From: a virus | Length of the DNA stretch: 22,888 nt | Reading direction: 5' to 3' (one strand) | Virus record (IMG/VR): IMGVR_UViG_3300032083_003129 | Location: 1-22,888 of that record | In this document: positions 1 through 7,204 of the stretch, one piece after another | How positions within the stretch are numbered: the stretch's first letter is position 1 | How the letters are laid out: every line of letters begins with the position of its first letter | Made by a program: the position numbers and the translations under genes | Notes under the pieces: model-generated | Database searches by the model: none | What the model saw: the letters and a program-made list of their open reading frames with translations, nothing else | Told to the model about the DNA's origin: nothing

Positions 1-60
1 CACTGCTCCGACTGTGAGGCCGAAGTAACCTATGTTCAAATCCACGAGGAAGAAGAATGA
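1..60 (+). CDS. C-terminal end of a zinc-ribbon-like protein (5' partial)
   Basis: The first 19 codons before the TGA at 58-60 read as an open frame that enters from outside the window. The visible tail has a Cys-x2-Cys pair (residues 2 and 5 of the fragment) and ends in four glutamates. The pair suggests the second half of a small zinc-binding module. The stop overlaps the polymerase start as ATGA (57-60), the coupling used throughout this operon, which supports the frame being real. Function cannot be assigned from this fragment. Confidence 0.6.
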   Translation, partial: HCSDCEAEVTYVQIHEEEE

Positions 61-2447
61 TTGTTGACAACTACTTGCCGGACTATGATGGGAGAGATGT
101 CCTCTACTGTCGCTGGCGAGGAGAAGACGGCTCGCTGATTGAGCAGAATGTCACGGACTTTGAACCCTACTTTTGGGTGAAGGGCGATACCGACCCCCGT
201 CTCATCAAGCACTTGGTGGACCGATACCCCGGCTCGCGAGTGGACCGGGAGGCAAAGGCGGTCGGCATAGGTGGTGAGAACCTTATCAAAATCATACCGT
301 ATCGCCAAGGCGATGTGTACTCCATGCGGAAGGAAATGATTTCGTGGGAAGGTGACTTAACTCTTCCCGACCGATTCCTCATGGACCGCTACGCTACGAT
401 GCCCGAATGGAAACCAAGAGTATGGCACCTTGACCTTGAGTGGGACCCAACAGAAGACTTCACGACGGTAATAGGCATTGCTGACAATTATACCAATGAA
501 CGGGTGGCTTTCTGTTGGTCGGAAGAATCAGCCGAATCACTCAGCGCCGACGAAGTGATTGAGGAAACACGCTCCATGTCATGGGAGAACAGCAAAGGCG
601 TGGAGAGCAGCGTGACCTATCGCCGAGTTCTATGCAATTCCGAAGCGGCCATGTACACGAAGTTCCTTGAGTACCTTGAAGTCTGTGACCCCGATGTGTT
701 TGTAGCACATGCACTCATGTGGGCCGACCTCCCTCACATCATCCGTCGCCTTGACAACAAGGATGTCCTCGGCAAAGGTTTGTTTCGCAAACTCAGCCCG
801 CTCAATCGGGTGCGCAAGCCCGACAAAGAGAAGGGCTATGACTACACTGACCAGCCTGTCCGTGGGCGACTGTGCTTTGATACGGCTGCCCCACTTAGCA
901 GCGGCACTGGCTTTGAGCGGGTGTGGAAGGACAGCGGTAAGCCTCAGTTGGCCAGCCGAAAGTTGGACCATATCACAGGGGAGGATGTGCTGGACTACGG
1001 TGGCAAATTGGAGATGGATGTTTTCACGGGATGGTACGAACGCTTTGACGAGTTCGTGGACTACTGTATGCGAGATGTAGAACTGCTCAAAATGGTGGAT
1101 GAGCGGAACCACATTCTTGAGTTTTACATGTCACTTCAACAAGTCTGTGGCGTCAGTTTCCCCTCCTGTCACAATGTCACTCGTTTTGCACGGGGCCTCA
1201 TCAGTCGTCGTACTGACTGGAAGCCCCCGACACTCAGTCCTCATTCCAAGGCCGAATACGAGGGTGCTTACATCCCGCCCCCTACTCCGGGTCGCTACGA
1301 AGGTGTCGCCTGTGTGGACTACAAAGGCCTGTACCCTTCACTTATCCTCAGCCACAACCTTTCGTGGGAGTCACAGGTTGACCGAGAGTATCGCTTTGAT
1401 GATGATGTAAGAGAACTGCCGGACGGCACCTGTTGGCGACAGGGCGAGCCGGCTCTATTACCACGCATCGTCACTGAGATGTTTGAACTGAGAGACGAAT
1501 ACAAACGCCGCATGCGTGAATCCAAGACCGACACTGAACGCTCCGGCTGGAACACCATGCAGTTGGCGGTCAAGCGAGTCATGGCGTCGCTGTACGGCAT
1601 GTGCGCCAGCACCCACTGGGGCTGGTCAGCACCCGCCATCGCCAGCGCCATCACGGCCTGTGGTCGTGAGGCTATCCGATTCCTTATGGAAGAGTCCGAG
1701 AAGCAGGGCTACAATGCGCTGTACGGTCACACCGACTCGGCCTTTGTCCAAATCCCCTTTGAAGAAGCCCCTGCTCTTGCTCGCCATTTGACAGAGACGG
1801 TTCAGCGAGAACACCAAGCCGACGCTCTCATTGTAGAGTTTGAGGCATACATGGATTACTGGATTGTGGGTGGAAAGAACCTCTACTATGGCGTATGCTC
1901 ATGGCCGCCCGAGGACAAGGGTAAAGCCAAGTCAGCACGCTGGGGCAAAATCAGCACGCTTGCCCCTGTCTCTCGCACCCTTGAAAGAGATGTGCTCACC
2001 AAGGTATGCAGTGGAGCCAATGAGAATGAAGTCGTGGACCATGTGCGAGGCATCAGCCTCGGCATCATGCAAGGTGACTACCCTGTGGCTGATGTAGCAG
2101 GTGTCACCCGCATCCAAAAATCGCTGGACAAATACGCAGAAAGCGTGGGTGTGCCCGGTGTTAAGGGTGCTCGCTACTACAACCTCCATCTCGTGGAGAA
2201 GAGTATTCATCCCAAGTTCAAGAACGGGGACAGCGTCAAGTGGGTCTATGTGAGTGAGCCGCCTCAAGGAATGCCACCCACTGACATTGTCGCTTACCAT
2301 GAAGAAGAGGAGTTGAAAGACTTCACTCTTGACTATGACAAAATGGTAGACAAATTGGTGTCCCAAAAAATCAAGCCTATTTTCAATGCACTTGGCTGGT
2401 CGTTGGACTACGCCACAGGTAAGCCGAAACCAAAGAAATACTGGTAG
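57..2447 (+). CDS. polB: Family B DNA polymerase with 3'-5' exonuclease domain
   Basis: Replicative DNA polymerase of 796 aa, a usual length for archaeal and viral PolB. The exonuclease domain comes first: Exo I is DLE at residues 126-128, Exo II keeps its Asp (D224) but reads HALMWADLP, lacking the usual Asn, and Exo III is Y336-x3-D340. The polymerase motifs follow: motif A DYKGLYPSLI from D421, motif B K506RVMASLYG, motif C YGHTDS at 556-561. The catalytic aspartates of motifs A (D421) and C (D560) are present, but the first Asp of the usual YxDTDS is His558. It presumably copies the viral genome together with the primase and helicase downstream. The ATG start overlaps the upstream stop as ATGA. 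A 33-bp gap separates it from the next gene. Confidence 0.96.
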   Translation: MIVDNYLPDYDGRDVLYCRWRGEDGSLIEQNVTDFEPYFWVKGDTDPRLIKHLVDRYPGSRVDREAKAVGIGGENLIKIIPYRQGDVYSMRKEMISWEGDLTLPDRFLMDRYATMPEWKPRVWHLDLEWDPTEDFTTVIGIADNYTNERVAFCWSEESAESLSADEVIEETRSMSWENSKGVESSVTYRRVLCNSEAAMYTKFLEYLEVCDPDVFVAHALMWADLPHIIRRLDNKDVLGKGLFRKLSPLNRVRKPDKEKGYDYTDQPVRGRLCFDTAAPLSSGTGFERVWKDSGKPQLASRKLDHITGEDVLDYGGKLEMDVFTGWYERFDEFVDYCMRDVELLKMVDERNHILEFYMSLQQVCGVSFPSCHNVTRFARGLISRRTDWKPPTLSPHSKAEYEGAYIPPPTPGRYEGVACVDYKGLYPSLILSHNLSWESQVDREYRFDDDVRELPDGTCWRQGEPALLPRIVTEMFELRDEYKRRMRESKTDTERSGWNTMQLAVKRVMASLYGMCASTHWGWSAPAIASAITACGREAIRFLMEESEKQGYNALYGHTDSAFVQIPFEEAPALARHLTETVQREHQADALIVEFEAYMDYWIVGGKNLYYGVCSWPPEDKGKAKSARWGKISTLAPVSRTLERDVLTKVCSGANENEVVDHVRGISLGIMQGDYPVADVAGVTRIQKSLDKYAESVGVPGVKGARYYNLHLVEKSIHPKFKNGDSVKWVYVSEPPQGMPPTDIVAYHEEEELKDFTLDYDKMVDKLVSQKIKPIFNALGWSLDYATGKPKPKKYW

Positions 2448-2480
2448 CATTGAAATAGTAGACTAAAGTGGTGAAACATT

Positions 2481-3050
2481 ATGCGAAACATTGACGAAGA
2501 ATTGAAGCGAACAATTAGCGAGAACCCGGGACTGGGTAGAAGTGAGTTGGTGGCCAAATCACCAACACTACAGGCGAACAGCAAACAGTACATCGGGCTA
2601 CGCCTACGGGAACTGGTCAAGCAAGGTATCATCCGTAAGGAGGGTGAAAAGAAAGGAACGAAATACTTCCCCCACTCGCCAAATGAGCCAGCCGACTCAA
2701 ACAAACTGGTGTCCTCTACTCGTATTATCCAAGTCTTTGACGAAGTGAAGCGGATGGTCGTGGCTAAGAATCAAGCCTACGGCGACAGTGTCTTTGAGCC
2801 TATGCGGGTGTTCTACAAGGGTGGCGCTCAACCAGCCGACCTCATCCGTATTCGGATGGACGACAAAATCAGCCGCCTCATTCAAGGCAGTGAAGGCATT
2901 GAGAACGACGAGGATGTCATCAAGGACTTGATGGGCTACTGTGCTATTCTACTGGTCGCCATGCGACAAGGTCAAACGCGGTTGGACGACTTTACGAAGA
3001 GCGAGCCCTCTTATTTCAAGTACAATCCAAAGTACAATCCCAAGAAGTGA
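2481..3050 (+). CDS. Winged-helix protein fused to a nucleotide-modification-associated domain (Nmad1/DUF1599-like)
   Basis: 189 aa in two parts. Residues 1-66 look like a winged helix: a helical stretch, then RLRELVKQGIIRK and a basic wing ending KYFPHSP. Residues 80-165 match the Nmad1/DUF1599 pattern, a MazG-like all-alpha fold: KNQAYGDSV at 96-104, R125-x-DDK-x2-R132, and acidic residues around 144-149 followed by MGYC. The family is common in phages, often near nucleotide or DNA modification genes, and may bind or hydrolyse nucleotides; that role is an inference. A GGTGA ribosome binding site (2470-2474) precedes the ATG. The C-terminus has a 12-bp tandem duplication coding YNPKYNPKK. 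Its stop overlaps the next small gene as GTGA. Confidence 0.72.
   Translation: MRNIDEELKRTISENPGLGRSELVAKSPTLQANSKQYIGLRLRELVKQGIIRKEGEKKGTKYFPHSPNEPADSNKLVSSTRIIQVFDEVKRMVVAKNQAYGDSVFEPMRVFYKGGAQPADLIRIRMDDKISRLIQGSEGIENDEDVIKDLMGYCAILLVAMRQGQTRLDDFTKSEPSYFKYNPKYNPKK
3021..3044 (+). repeat. 12-bp tandem duplication, two imperfect copies
   Basis: Two adjacent copies (TACAATCCAAAG and TACAATCCCAAG, one mismatch) encode YNPK twice at the C-terminus of the Nmad1-like protein. They look like a replication-slippage product in an unstructured tail. Confidence 0.8.
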
Positions 3051-3172
3051 GGCGGTCAAGGGTGGGATTTTGGGACCGCATATTCAGCCGACTGAGGACG
3101 CAAGAGGAAGAACGAATCATTGAAGGTTATTACGACAGAGCCAAGAAATTGTACGGGGTTGAAGAAGAATGA
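3047..3172 (+). CDS. 41-aa hypothetical microprotein
   Basis: A GTG start at 3047 overlaps the preceding TGA (GTGA, 3047-3050), and its own TGA (3170-3172) overlaps the next gene's ATG (ATGA, 3169-3172). This fills a 118-bp gap that would otherwise be empty. The product begins (M)RRSRVGFWDRIF and continues with a charged, probably helical segment (EEERIIEGYYDRAKKLYG) and an acidic end. It has no cysteines or membrane span. A second in-frame GTG at 3062 would give a 36-aa form. I do not recognise the family. The evidence for it being real is the double stop/start overlap and the amphipathic composition, not homology. Confidence 0.55.
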   Translation: MRRSRVGFWDRIFSRLRTQEEERIIEGYYDRAKKLYGVEEE

Positions 3173-3915
3173 AGAGAGTCACAAAGGTTATCAAAAAGGC
3201 AAACGAATTGACCCCGGCAGAAAAACGGCCCGGCTCTCTATTATCGGGAAACAAAGTTACGGGCTATTCTGTCAATTTCCCTATCGCCAACACATGTCAA
3301 CCTTCCAAGGTTTGCATTGAAACATGCTACTACGCTGCGGGGGCGACCACATGGAACGCCAGTCTCCGCAAACAACTTTGGTTGATGCAGCACTGTATCA
3401 ATGACCCTGCCCAGTTTGCGGAAGAAATCGTCAAGGAATACCGTAAGAAGAAGTTGGATTACCTCCGGTGGAACGGAGGTGGCGACTTGTTCCCCGCTTC
3501 TGTTGAGGCATTGAACCACATCGGGGAACATCATCCCGATGTTGTCATTTGGATTGTCACCCGGATACCTCACATGGCTGCAATAGTCGGTGACTATGAA
3601 TCGCTTCATTTGCATTTCAGCCTTGACAGGCATTCGTTAGAGCGCCGTGAAGCGGCTATCAAATTGGTTGAGCGGCCAATTTTCTTTTCATACCAGTGCG
3701 AGAAGGGTGAAAAGCCCGATGTAAAACACTTGACCCAAAACCACGGGGTTTCATTGTTTTTCTTTGACAATTATTACCTCACCGACCCGATTTACGAAGA
3801 GCAGTTTAAGCAATTTTTGTGCCCCTTGAACCTAAACCGCACGAATACGGGAGACATAACTGGTTCATGTGGTGAATGTCGTCGGTGTTTTAACGGTCAT
3901 TGGTTAGGTGATTGA
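3169..3915 (+). CDS. Gp88-like protein with radical-SAM-like cysteine motif
   Basis: 248 aa resembling the phage 'gene product 88' family. The N-terminus has SGNKVTGYSVNFPIANTC, then Cys43-x5-Cys49-x3-Cys53 followed by YY, matching the family's TC...C...CY signature. RWNGGGDLF at about 100-108 corresponds to the family's R-[IV]-x-x-x-GDF segment, and WIVTRIP at 128-134 to its strand with YTK. This suggests a radical-SAM-like TIM-barrel fragment binding an iron-sulphur cluster; no member's reaction is known to me. A second cluster, C218 and C234-x2-C237-x2-C240 at the C-terminus, could hold a further Fe-S cluster or zinc. The start overlaps the 41-aa gene (ATGA), and the next gene begins at the base after its stop. 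Position beside Nmad1 hints at nucleotide chemistry, which is inference. Confidence 0.62.
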   Translation: MKRVTKVIKKANELTPAEKRPGSLLSGNKVTGYSVNFPIANTCQPSKVCIETCYYAAGATTWNASLRKQLWLMQHCINDPAQFAEEIVKEYRKKKLDYLRWNGGGDLFPASVEALNHIGEHHPDVVIWIVTRIPHMAAIVGDYESLHLHFSLDRHSLERREAAIKLVERPIFFSYQCEKGEKPDVKHLTQNHGVSLFFFDNYYLTDPIYEEQFKQFLCPLNLNRTNTGDITGSCGECRRCFNGHWLGD

Positions 3916-4905
3916 ATGAGTGACAGAGATTGGGAAGCATACGCCAAGTCCACTTACCAGTGGGAGCAAGGGCACGACAAATACCTACGCATGACCAAGA
4001 CCAGCCTCACCAGCGACTTTGGGTACTGTCGTTTCCAGTACAAGAAGAAGCGCATTGAGGGTCGTAAGTCCCCTACCACAGACGCCATGACCCGTGGGAC
4101 AAATGTCCACGACGCCATGGAAGAGTTCTACATCAATGTCCGCCCAGTCTATAGGAAAGCATACGATTTGCTCAAAAAGCACGATAGGGAAGGGGCCAAG
4201 GCTCTCCTCATGGATTGTCTACCTACTCCGGAAGAGCCCTATTCGCTCGGTGAAGAACCCATAATTGACCAGCGTATTGAGTGGGAACTCGTTCGTCTTG
4301 AGGCCGACCCCGACCGATTCCTCCCCATCATCAATGAGTTGGAGGTCCACGCTTTCGTGGATGTCCCGTTCAATTTCAACGGCGAAGAGTTGACGATTCC
4401 TGTTCACTTTGCAGGTAGCATTGACCGGGCCTACCACACCGAAGAAGACAAGGTTGCCCTCATGGAATTGAAAACCGGCAAGTGGGTCGGGACCAACTTC
4501 AAGGTCCGAAGCATGCGAACTGAGATGGCTTTCTATTGGGACTTGCTCCGCAAGGCTGACCACCCATTGCAGGATGTCACGCATTGGGGCTGGTTTTACC
4601 CCGCTGGTCAACGGGATGATGTCCCCGGTTCCGAGAACCATGTGGCCTATGAGAAGGTAAGTAAGCGATACCTCACAACAATTAACAAGGCTGTCAACGA
4701 ACTGATTGAGGCATACCTCACTGACAATTTCCCTCCTCAGCCGTCCACCGGCAAGTGCGCTCATTGTGACTTTGTAGATGAATGTCCGGCTTGGGCCGAC
4801 GGAGGCGAAGTATACTGGAAAGGTGGGTGGGGCAACACACTCACGCCGAAGAGTGCCGCAGAAAGACTACGGGAACTTGAAGAAAAGAAGGGGGCAAAGA
4901 AATGA
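3916..4905 (+). CDS. PD-(D/E)XK nuclease, Cas4/RecB-like with Fe-S cysteines
   Basis: 329 aa. Nuclease residues appear in family order: RGTNVHDAME with H65, GSID with D170, MELKTGK with E184-x-K186, then RTEMAFYWDLL at about 201-211 in place of the usual Q-x3-Y motif. One N-terminal cysteine (C38) and three C-terminal ones (C281, C284, C290) match the four-cysteine iron-sulphur arrangement of Cas4 and AddB-type nucleases. Such enzymes resect or trim DNA ends, so a role in recombination-linked replication or DNA processing is likely. There is no helicase domain and no Cas gene nearby, so a CRISPR role is not supported. The ATG follows the preceding stop directly, and its own stop overlaps the next start (ATGA, 4902-4905). 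Confidence 0.88.
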   Translation: MSDRDWEAYAKSTYQWEQGHDKYLRMTKTSLTSDFGYCRFQYKKKRIEGRKSPTTDAMTRGTNVHDAMEEFYINVRPVYRKAYDLLKKHDREGAKALLMDCLPTPEEPYSLGEEPIIDQRIEWELVRLEADPDRFLPIINELEVHAFVDVPFNFNGEELTIPVHFAGSIDRAYHTEEDKVALMELKTGKWVGTNFKVRSMRTEMAFYWDLLRKADHPLQDVTHWGWFYPAGQRDDVPGSENHVAYEKVSKRYLTTINKAVNELIEAYLTDNFPPQPSTGKCAHCDFVDECPAWADGGEVYWKGGWGNTLTPKSAAERLRELEEKKGAKK

Positions 4906-5204
4906 TTGATGTCGGAAAAGTGGTCGGCGAATGCCTCGGAACATGGCTTTCTATGCAACACGGTGTTTACAGCGAAATCCGATGGGAGCACCTCGGCGAA
5001 AACAAACGCTTACTCTTTGAGTTCAACAAAACGCTGAGTTCTTTTAGCCCCGATTCGGATATGGTGGGTGAACCTCTGCTCAAAGTTACGATTACGCTTA
5101 GCCCTCGTCTTCTTTTGCCCGGCGACATCATGTCAATGAGTGATGTCATGAAGACGATAACAGATACAGTACAGAAGGTGAAAGGGGATGCGGCTGAAAC
5201 TTGA
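4902..5204 (+). CDS. Hypothetical protein, 100 aa
   Basis: I do not recognise this protein. It starts in an ATGA overlap with the nuclease gene and its last 17 bp overlap the primase start. It is soluble, with no cysteine cluster and no membrane segment. An N-terminal helix (VGKVVGECLGTWLSM) is followed by alternating strands around LLFEFNKTL and LLKVTITLSPRLL, and a C-terminal helix (SMSDVMKTITDTVQKVKG). Placement between a Cas4/RecB-like nuclease and the primase suggests a replication or recombination accessory role, by position only. Confidence 0.75.
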   Translation: MIDVGKVVGECLGTWLSMQHGVYSEIRWEHLGENKRLLFEFNKTLSSFSPDSDMVGEPLLKVTITLSPRLLLPGDIMSMSDVMKTITDTVQKVKGDAAET

Positions 5205-6291
5205 TTATCCAAGAGAAGTCCTTGAACTGAGCACCGAGAAAGGTAAAGGATTCCGAAAAATGGTCAACAACAAGGACCAATTTGAAAAGTATTGGGCTGG
5301 TAAGAACGGCGTATCCAACGCTTACATGACGGTATATGGCTATAGGGCCACTCAAGAGCCATACCACCGTCGCGTCAATTTGTACACGCCAATCATTCGT
5401 CACTTTGTAATGGATTTTGACGCCATTGATTTCCGTAACCGTTCCTCGGTGGGGCCGGAAGAACCTTTAGAGCAAACCATTCGCCTGCACAGGTATTTGC
5501 TTGAGCAAGACATTCGTCACGGCATTTGGTTTAGCGGCGGAGGATTTCATGTGTGGGTAGCACTGTCCGAAACGCTGACACCGGGTGATGGTCCTCACCT
5601 TTCCGCTGTCAAGGAAGCCGGTATTCAACTGGTCAATGACTGGGTCAAAGAGATGGACTTGTACTGCTGTGACCCAATGGTTCCATTTGATACAAGTGGC
5701 TTAATCCGCATACCCAACTCTTTCAACGCCAAGCGTGGTTTTTGGAGTATTCCCGTGACCACGGCCGACTTAGAGGCCGGGCATCAGCACATCATTTTTG
5801 AAGCGATGGAGGCCAAGAGTGGGTATCATGAATATGGGACAAAGGGAGTGACTCTCAATGTCCGACCTGTCACTGAAAAGGTGCAGATTTTCAATAAGTC
5901 GGACAAGGTGCTGGACCTCCCCACTGTCCGCATGAACGGCGTTATCATTCTCCCCTGTCTAAACCAAGCGGCGTGTCAAGTAGGCGGCAACCCCAGCCAT
6001 GACGCCCGTGTGCAGTTAGTCAAATACCTCGCTAAGCGGAAGCGCAACTTTATGCCCATTGAGCGATTTACGAAAGAGCAATTACAGGAACATGCTGACG
6101 AAATCGTAGCATACCTTATGGGGCTCAAATGGGCCGACCAAGACGAAGGTGTTACTCGGTACCAAGTTAGTACCATCGTGTTCAAGGATTACCCGCAGAC
6201 ATGTAAAATGCTGTGGGGCAAAGGGCTGTGTATCGGCAAATGCCGATATTGGGACAAAACAGGAAGTGGAGATGTGGAAAATGAAGCGTAG
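5188..6291 (+). CDS. priS: Archaeo-eukaryotic primase, PriS-like
   Basis: 367-aa primase of the AEP superfamily, making primers for the family B polymerase. The metal-binding motif MDFDAID has D76 and D78. The nucleotide-binding motif FSGGGFHVW at 115-123 contains S116 and H121. The third acidic motif lies in PFDTSGLIRIPNSFNAKRG, which closely resembles the archaeal PriS D-x-x-RLIRLPGSLHGKTG segment. A C-terminal Cys339-x8-Cys348-x3-Cys352 cluster probably binds zinc. No PriL homologue is visible in the window, so it may act alone or use a host large subunit. It begins inside the end of the preceding gene (17-bp overlap), with AGGTGA upstream, and overlaps the following zinc-protein gene. Confidence 0.88.
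   Translation: MRLKLDYPREVLELSTEKGKGFRKMVNNKDQFEKYWAGKNGVSNAYMTVYGYRATQEPYHRRVNLYTPIIRHFVMDFDAIDFRNRSSVGPEEPLEQTIRLHRYLLEQDIRHGIWFSGGGFHVWVALSETLTPGDGPHLSAVKEAGIQLVNDWVKEMDLYCCDPMVPFDTSGLIRIPNSFNAKRGFWSIPVTTADLEAGHQHIIFEAMEAKSGYHEYGTKGVTLNVRPVTEKVQIFNKSDKVLDLPTVRMNGVIILPCLNQAACQVGGNPSHDARVQLVKYLAKRKRNFMPIERFTKEQLQEHADEIVAYLMGLKWADQDEGVTRYQVSTIVFKDYPQTCKMLWGKGLCIGKCRYWDKTGSGDVENEA
6268..6271 (+). promoter_or_regulatory. Ribosome binding site deciding the zinc-protein start
   Basis: GGAG lies 9 bases before the ATG at 6281. The alternative in-frame ATG at 6272 directly abuts the GGAG and has no usable spacing, so 6281 is preferred. Confidence 0.5.
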
Positions 6292-6496
6292 GTGTATGTT
6301 TTGCAATGCTAAGTTGAGCCGACAAGGCCGTCGCATGTGCTTCACTTGTTTGAATAAAGGTCCGTACGGTCATGAGGACACAGATGTGGCTTTGGTTTTT
6401 GCTTGCAGTGCTAAAAACTACAAGGGCGAGCCCTGTAAACAGTGGGCCATGCTTGGGAGAGCCTTCTGCAATGCTCATGGGAAGGTGGACGAATGA
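6281..6496 (+). CDS. Small two-module zinc-binding protein, 71 aa
   Basis: The protein is almost all metal-binding sequence. The N-terminal ribbon has Cys5-x2-Cys8 and Cys20-x2-Cys23. The second module is Cys42-x9-Cys52-x10-Cys63-x2-His66 within GEPCKQWAMLGRAFCNAHGK. That follows the G-x-x-C...G...C-x2-H-G pattern of short phage zinc proteins, which are often near packaging or nuclease genes. No activity is known to me; DNA binding is a reasonable guess. An upstream in-frame extension exists but lies wholly inside the primase gene, so the ATG at 6281 is chosen. Its stop overlaps the ERCC4 nuclease start (ATGA, 6493-6496). Confidence 0.8.
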   Translation: MKRRCMFCNAKLSRQGRRMCFTCLNKGPYGHEDTDVALVFACSAKNYKGEPCKQWAMLGRAFCNAHGKVDE

Positions 6497-7203
6497 GCGT
6501 TCCTCCACTTATTGCTGACAGCAACGAGCGTGGCCCTTTGTTTGAGGCTGTAGAACGAATGGCTCGCAAGGAAGGTGTCCTTGTCAAGTCACAATTCCTG
6601 CAAGGTATGGGCGACTACAAAGCAGGTGATGGGCACATTGAGTGCAAGAGCCTTAGCGACTTCTTTCAATCCAGCCACAGTGGACATCTGTGGAGGCAAT
6701 TGGATAACTTGGACGCCAACTGCGGTAGAATATTCCTTGTTGTCCATGGCGACATAGCCAAGTACATTCGGATGGCTCAAAACCAAGGACGCAATGTATC
6801 ATACTCAAAGGTAACAAACGAACTGATGGGGACCTTTGCGCGCATCATGGCGGACTTTGATTGTCATATCTACAAAGCGAAAGACCATGTGGAAGCAGCC
6901 ATGTTCATTGTCAAACTTCACCAAAAATTGCACAAACCAGCCAGTCGCCATGGTGCAAGGGCGATTACAAGAGTCTCAACCAACGATGTCCGGAAGGATT
7001 TGCTGCTTTCCATTCCGGGTTTCGGACCCGATTTAGTGAGCAAACTTATTGATGCTTGCGGAAGTATAGAAGAGATGCTTTATATTGAATCACTGAAACG
7101 GGTGAAAGGTATGGGCCCGACACTGAGGCAGCGACTCATTGAAGTTTTGACGAGTGAAGAGCCTGTCAAGGTAGAACGGACCTATCAAAAGAAGAGGGAA
7201 TGA
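6493..7203 (+). CDS. ERCC4-family (XPF/Hef-like) nuclease with tandem HhH
   Basis: 236 aa, a compact XPF/Hef-type structure-specific endonuclease without the helicase part. The ERCC4 core has IADSNER (D9, E12, R13), GD at 40-41, and IECKSLSDF with E50, K52 and D56. The family's ERK is changed to ECK (C51). Residues 171-196 and 201-219 form two helix-hairpin-helix units (SIPGFGPDLVSKLI and VKGMGPTLRQRLIE), which in this family bind DNA and dimerise. It probably cuts branched DNA at stalled or recombining forks. The ATG at 6493 is preferred over an in-frame one at 6442 because it forms the usual ATGA overlap and directly precedes the conserved core. Confidence 0.9.
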   Translation: MSVPPLIADSNERGPLFEAVERMARKEGVLVKSQFLQGMGDYKAGDGHIECKSLSDFFQSSHSGHLWRQLDNLDANCGRIFLVVHGDIAKYIRMAQNQGRNVSYSKVTNELMGTFARIMADFDCHIYKAKDHVEAAMFIVKLHQKLHKPASRHGARAITRVSTNDVRKDLLLSIPGFGPDLVSKLIDACGSIEEMLYIESLKRVKGMGPTLRQRLIEVLTSEEPVKVERTYQKKRE

Positions 7204-7204
7204 C

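Noticed and set aside
630-1112. 160-aa open frame on the - strand
   Set aside because: It lies entirely inside the polymerase gene, has no recognisable motif or ribosome binding site, and the + frame shows clear PolB motifs.
4219-4764. 181-aa open frame on the - strand
   Set aside because: It is antisense to the Cas4/RecB-like nuclease, whose active-site residues are in order. It is a shadow frame.
3916-4905. Possible Cas4 of a CRISPR adaptation module
   Set aside because: No cas1, cas2, other cas gene or repeat-spacer array is in the window. The replication-gene context fits a viral RecB/Cas4-like nuclease.
6149-6280. 44-residue N-terminal extension of the zinc protein
   Set aside because: It lies wholly inside the primase gene. 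The GGAG-supported ATG at 6281 directly precedes the first cysteine ribbon.
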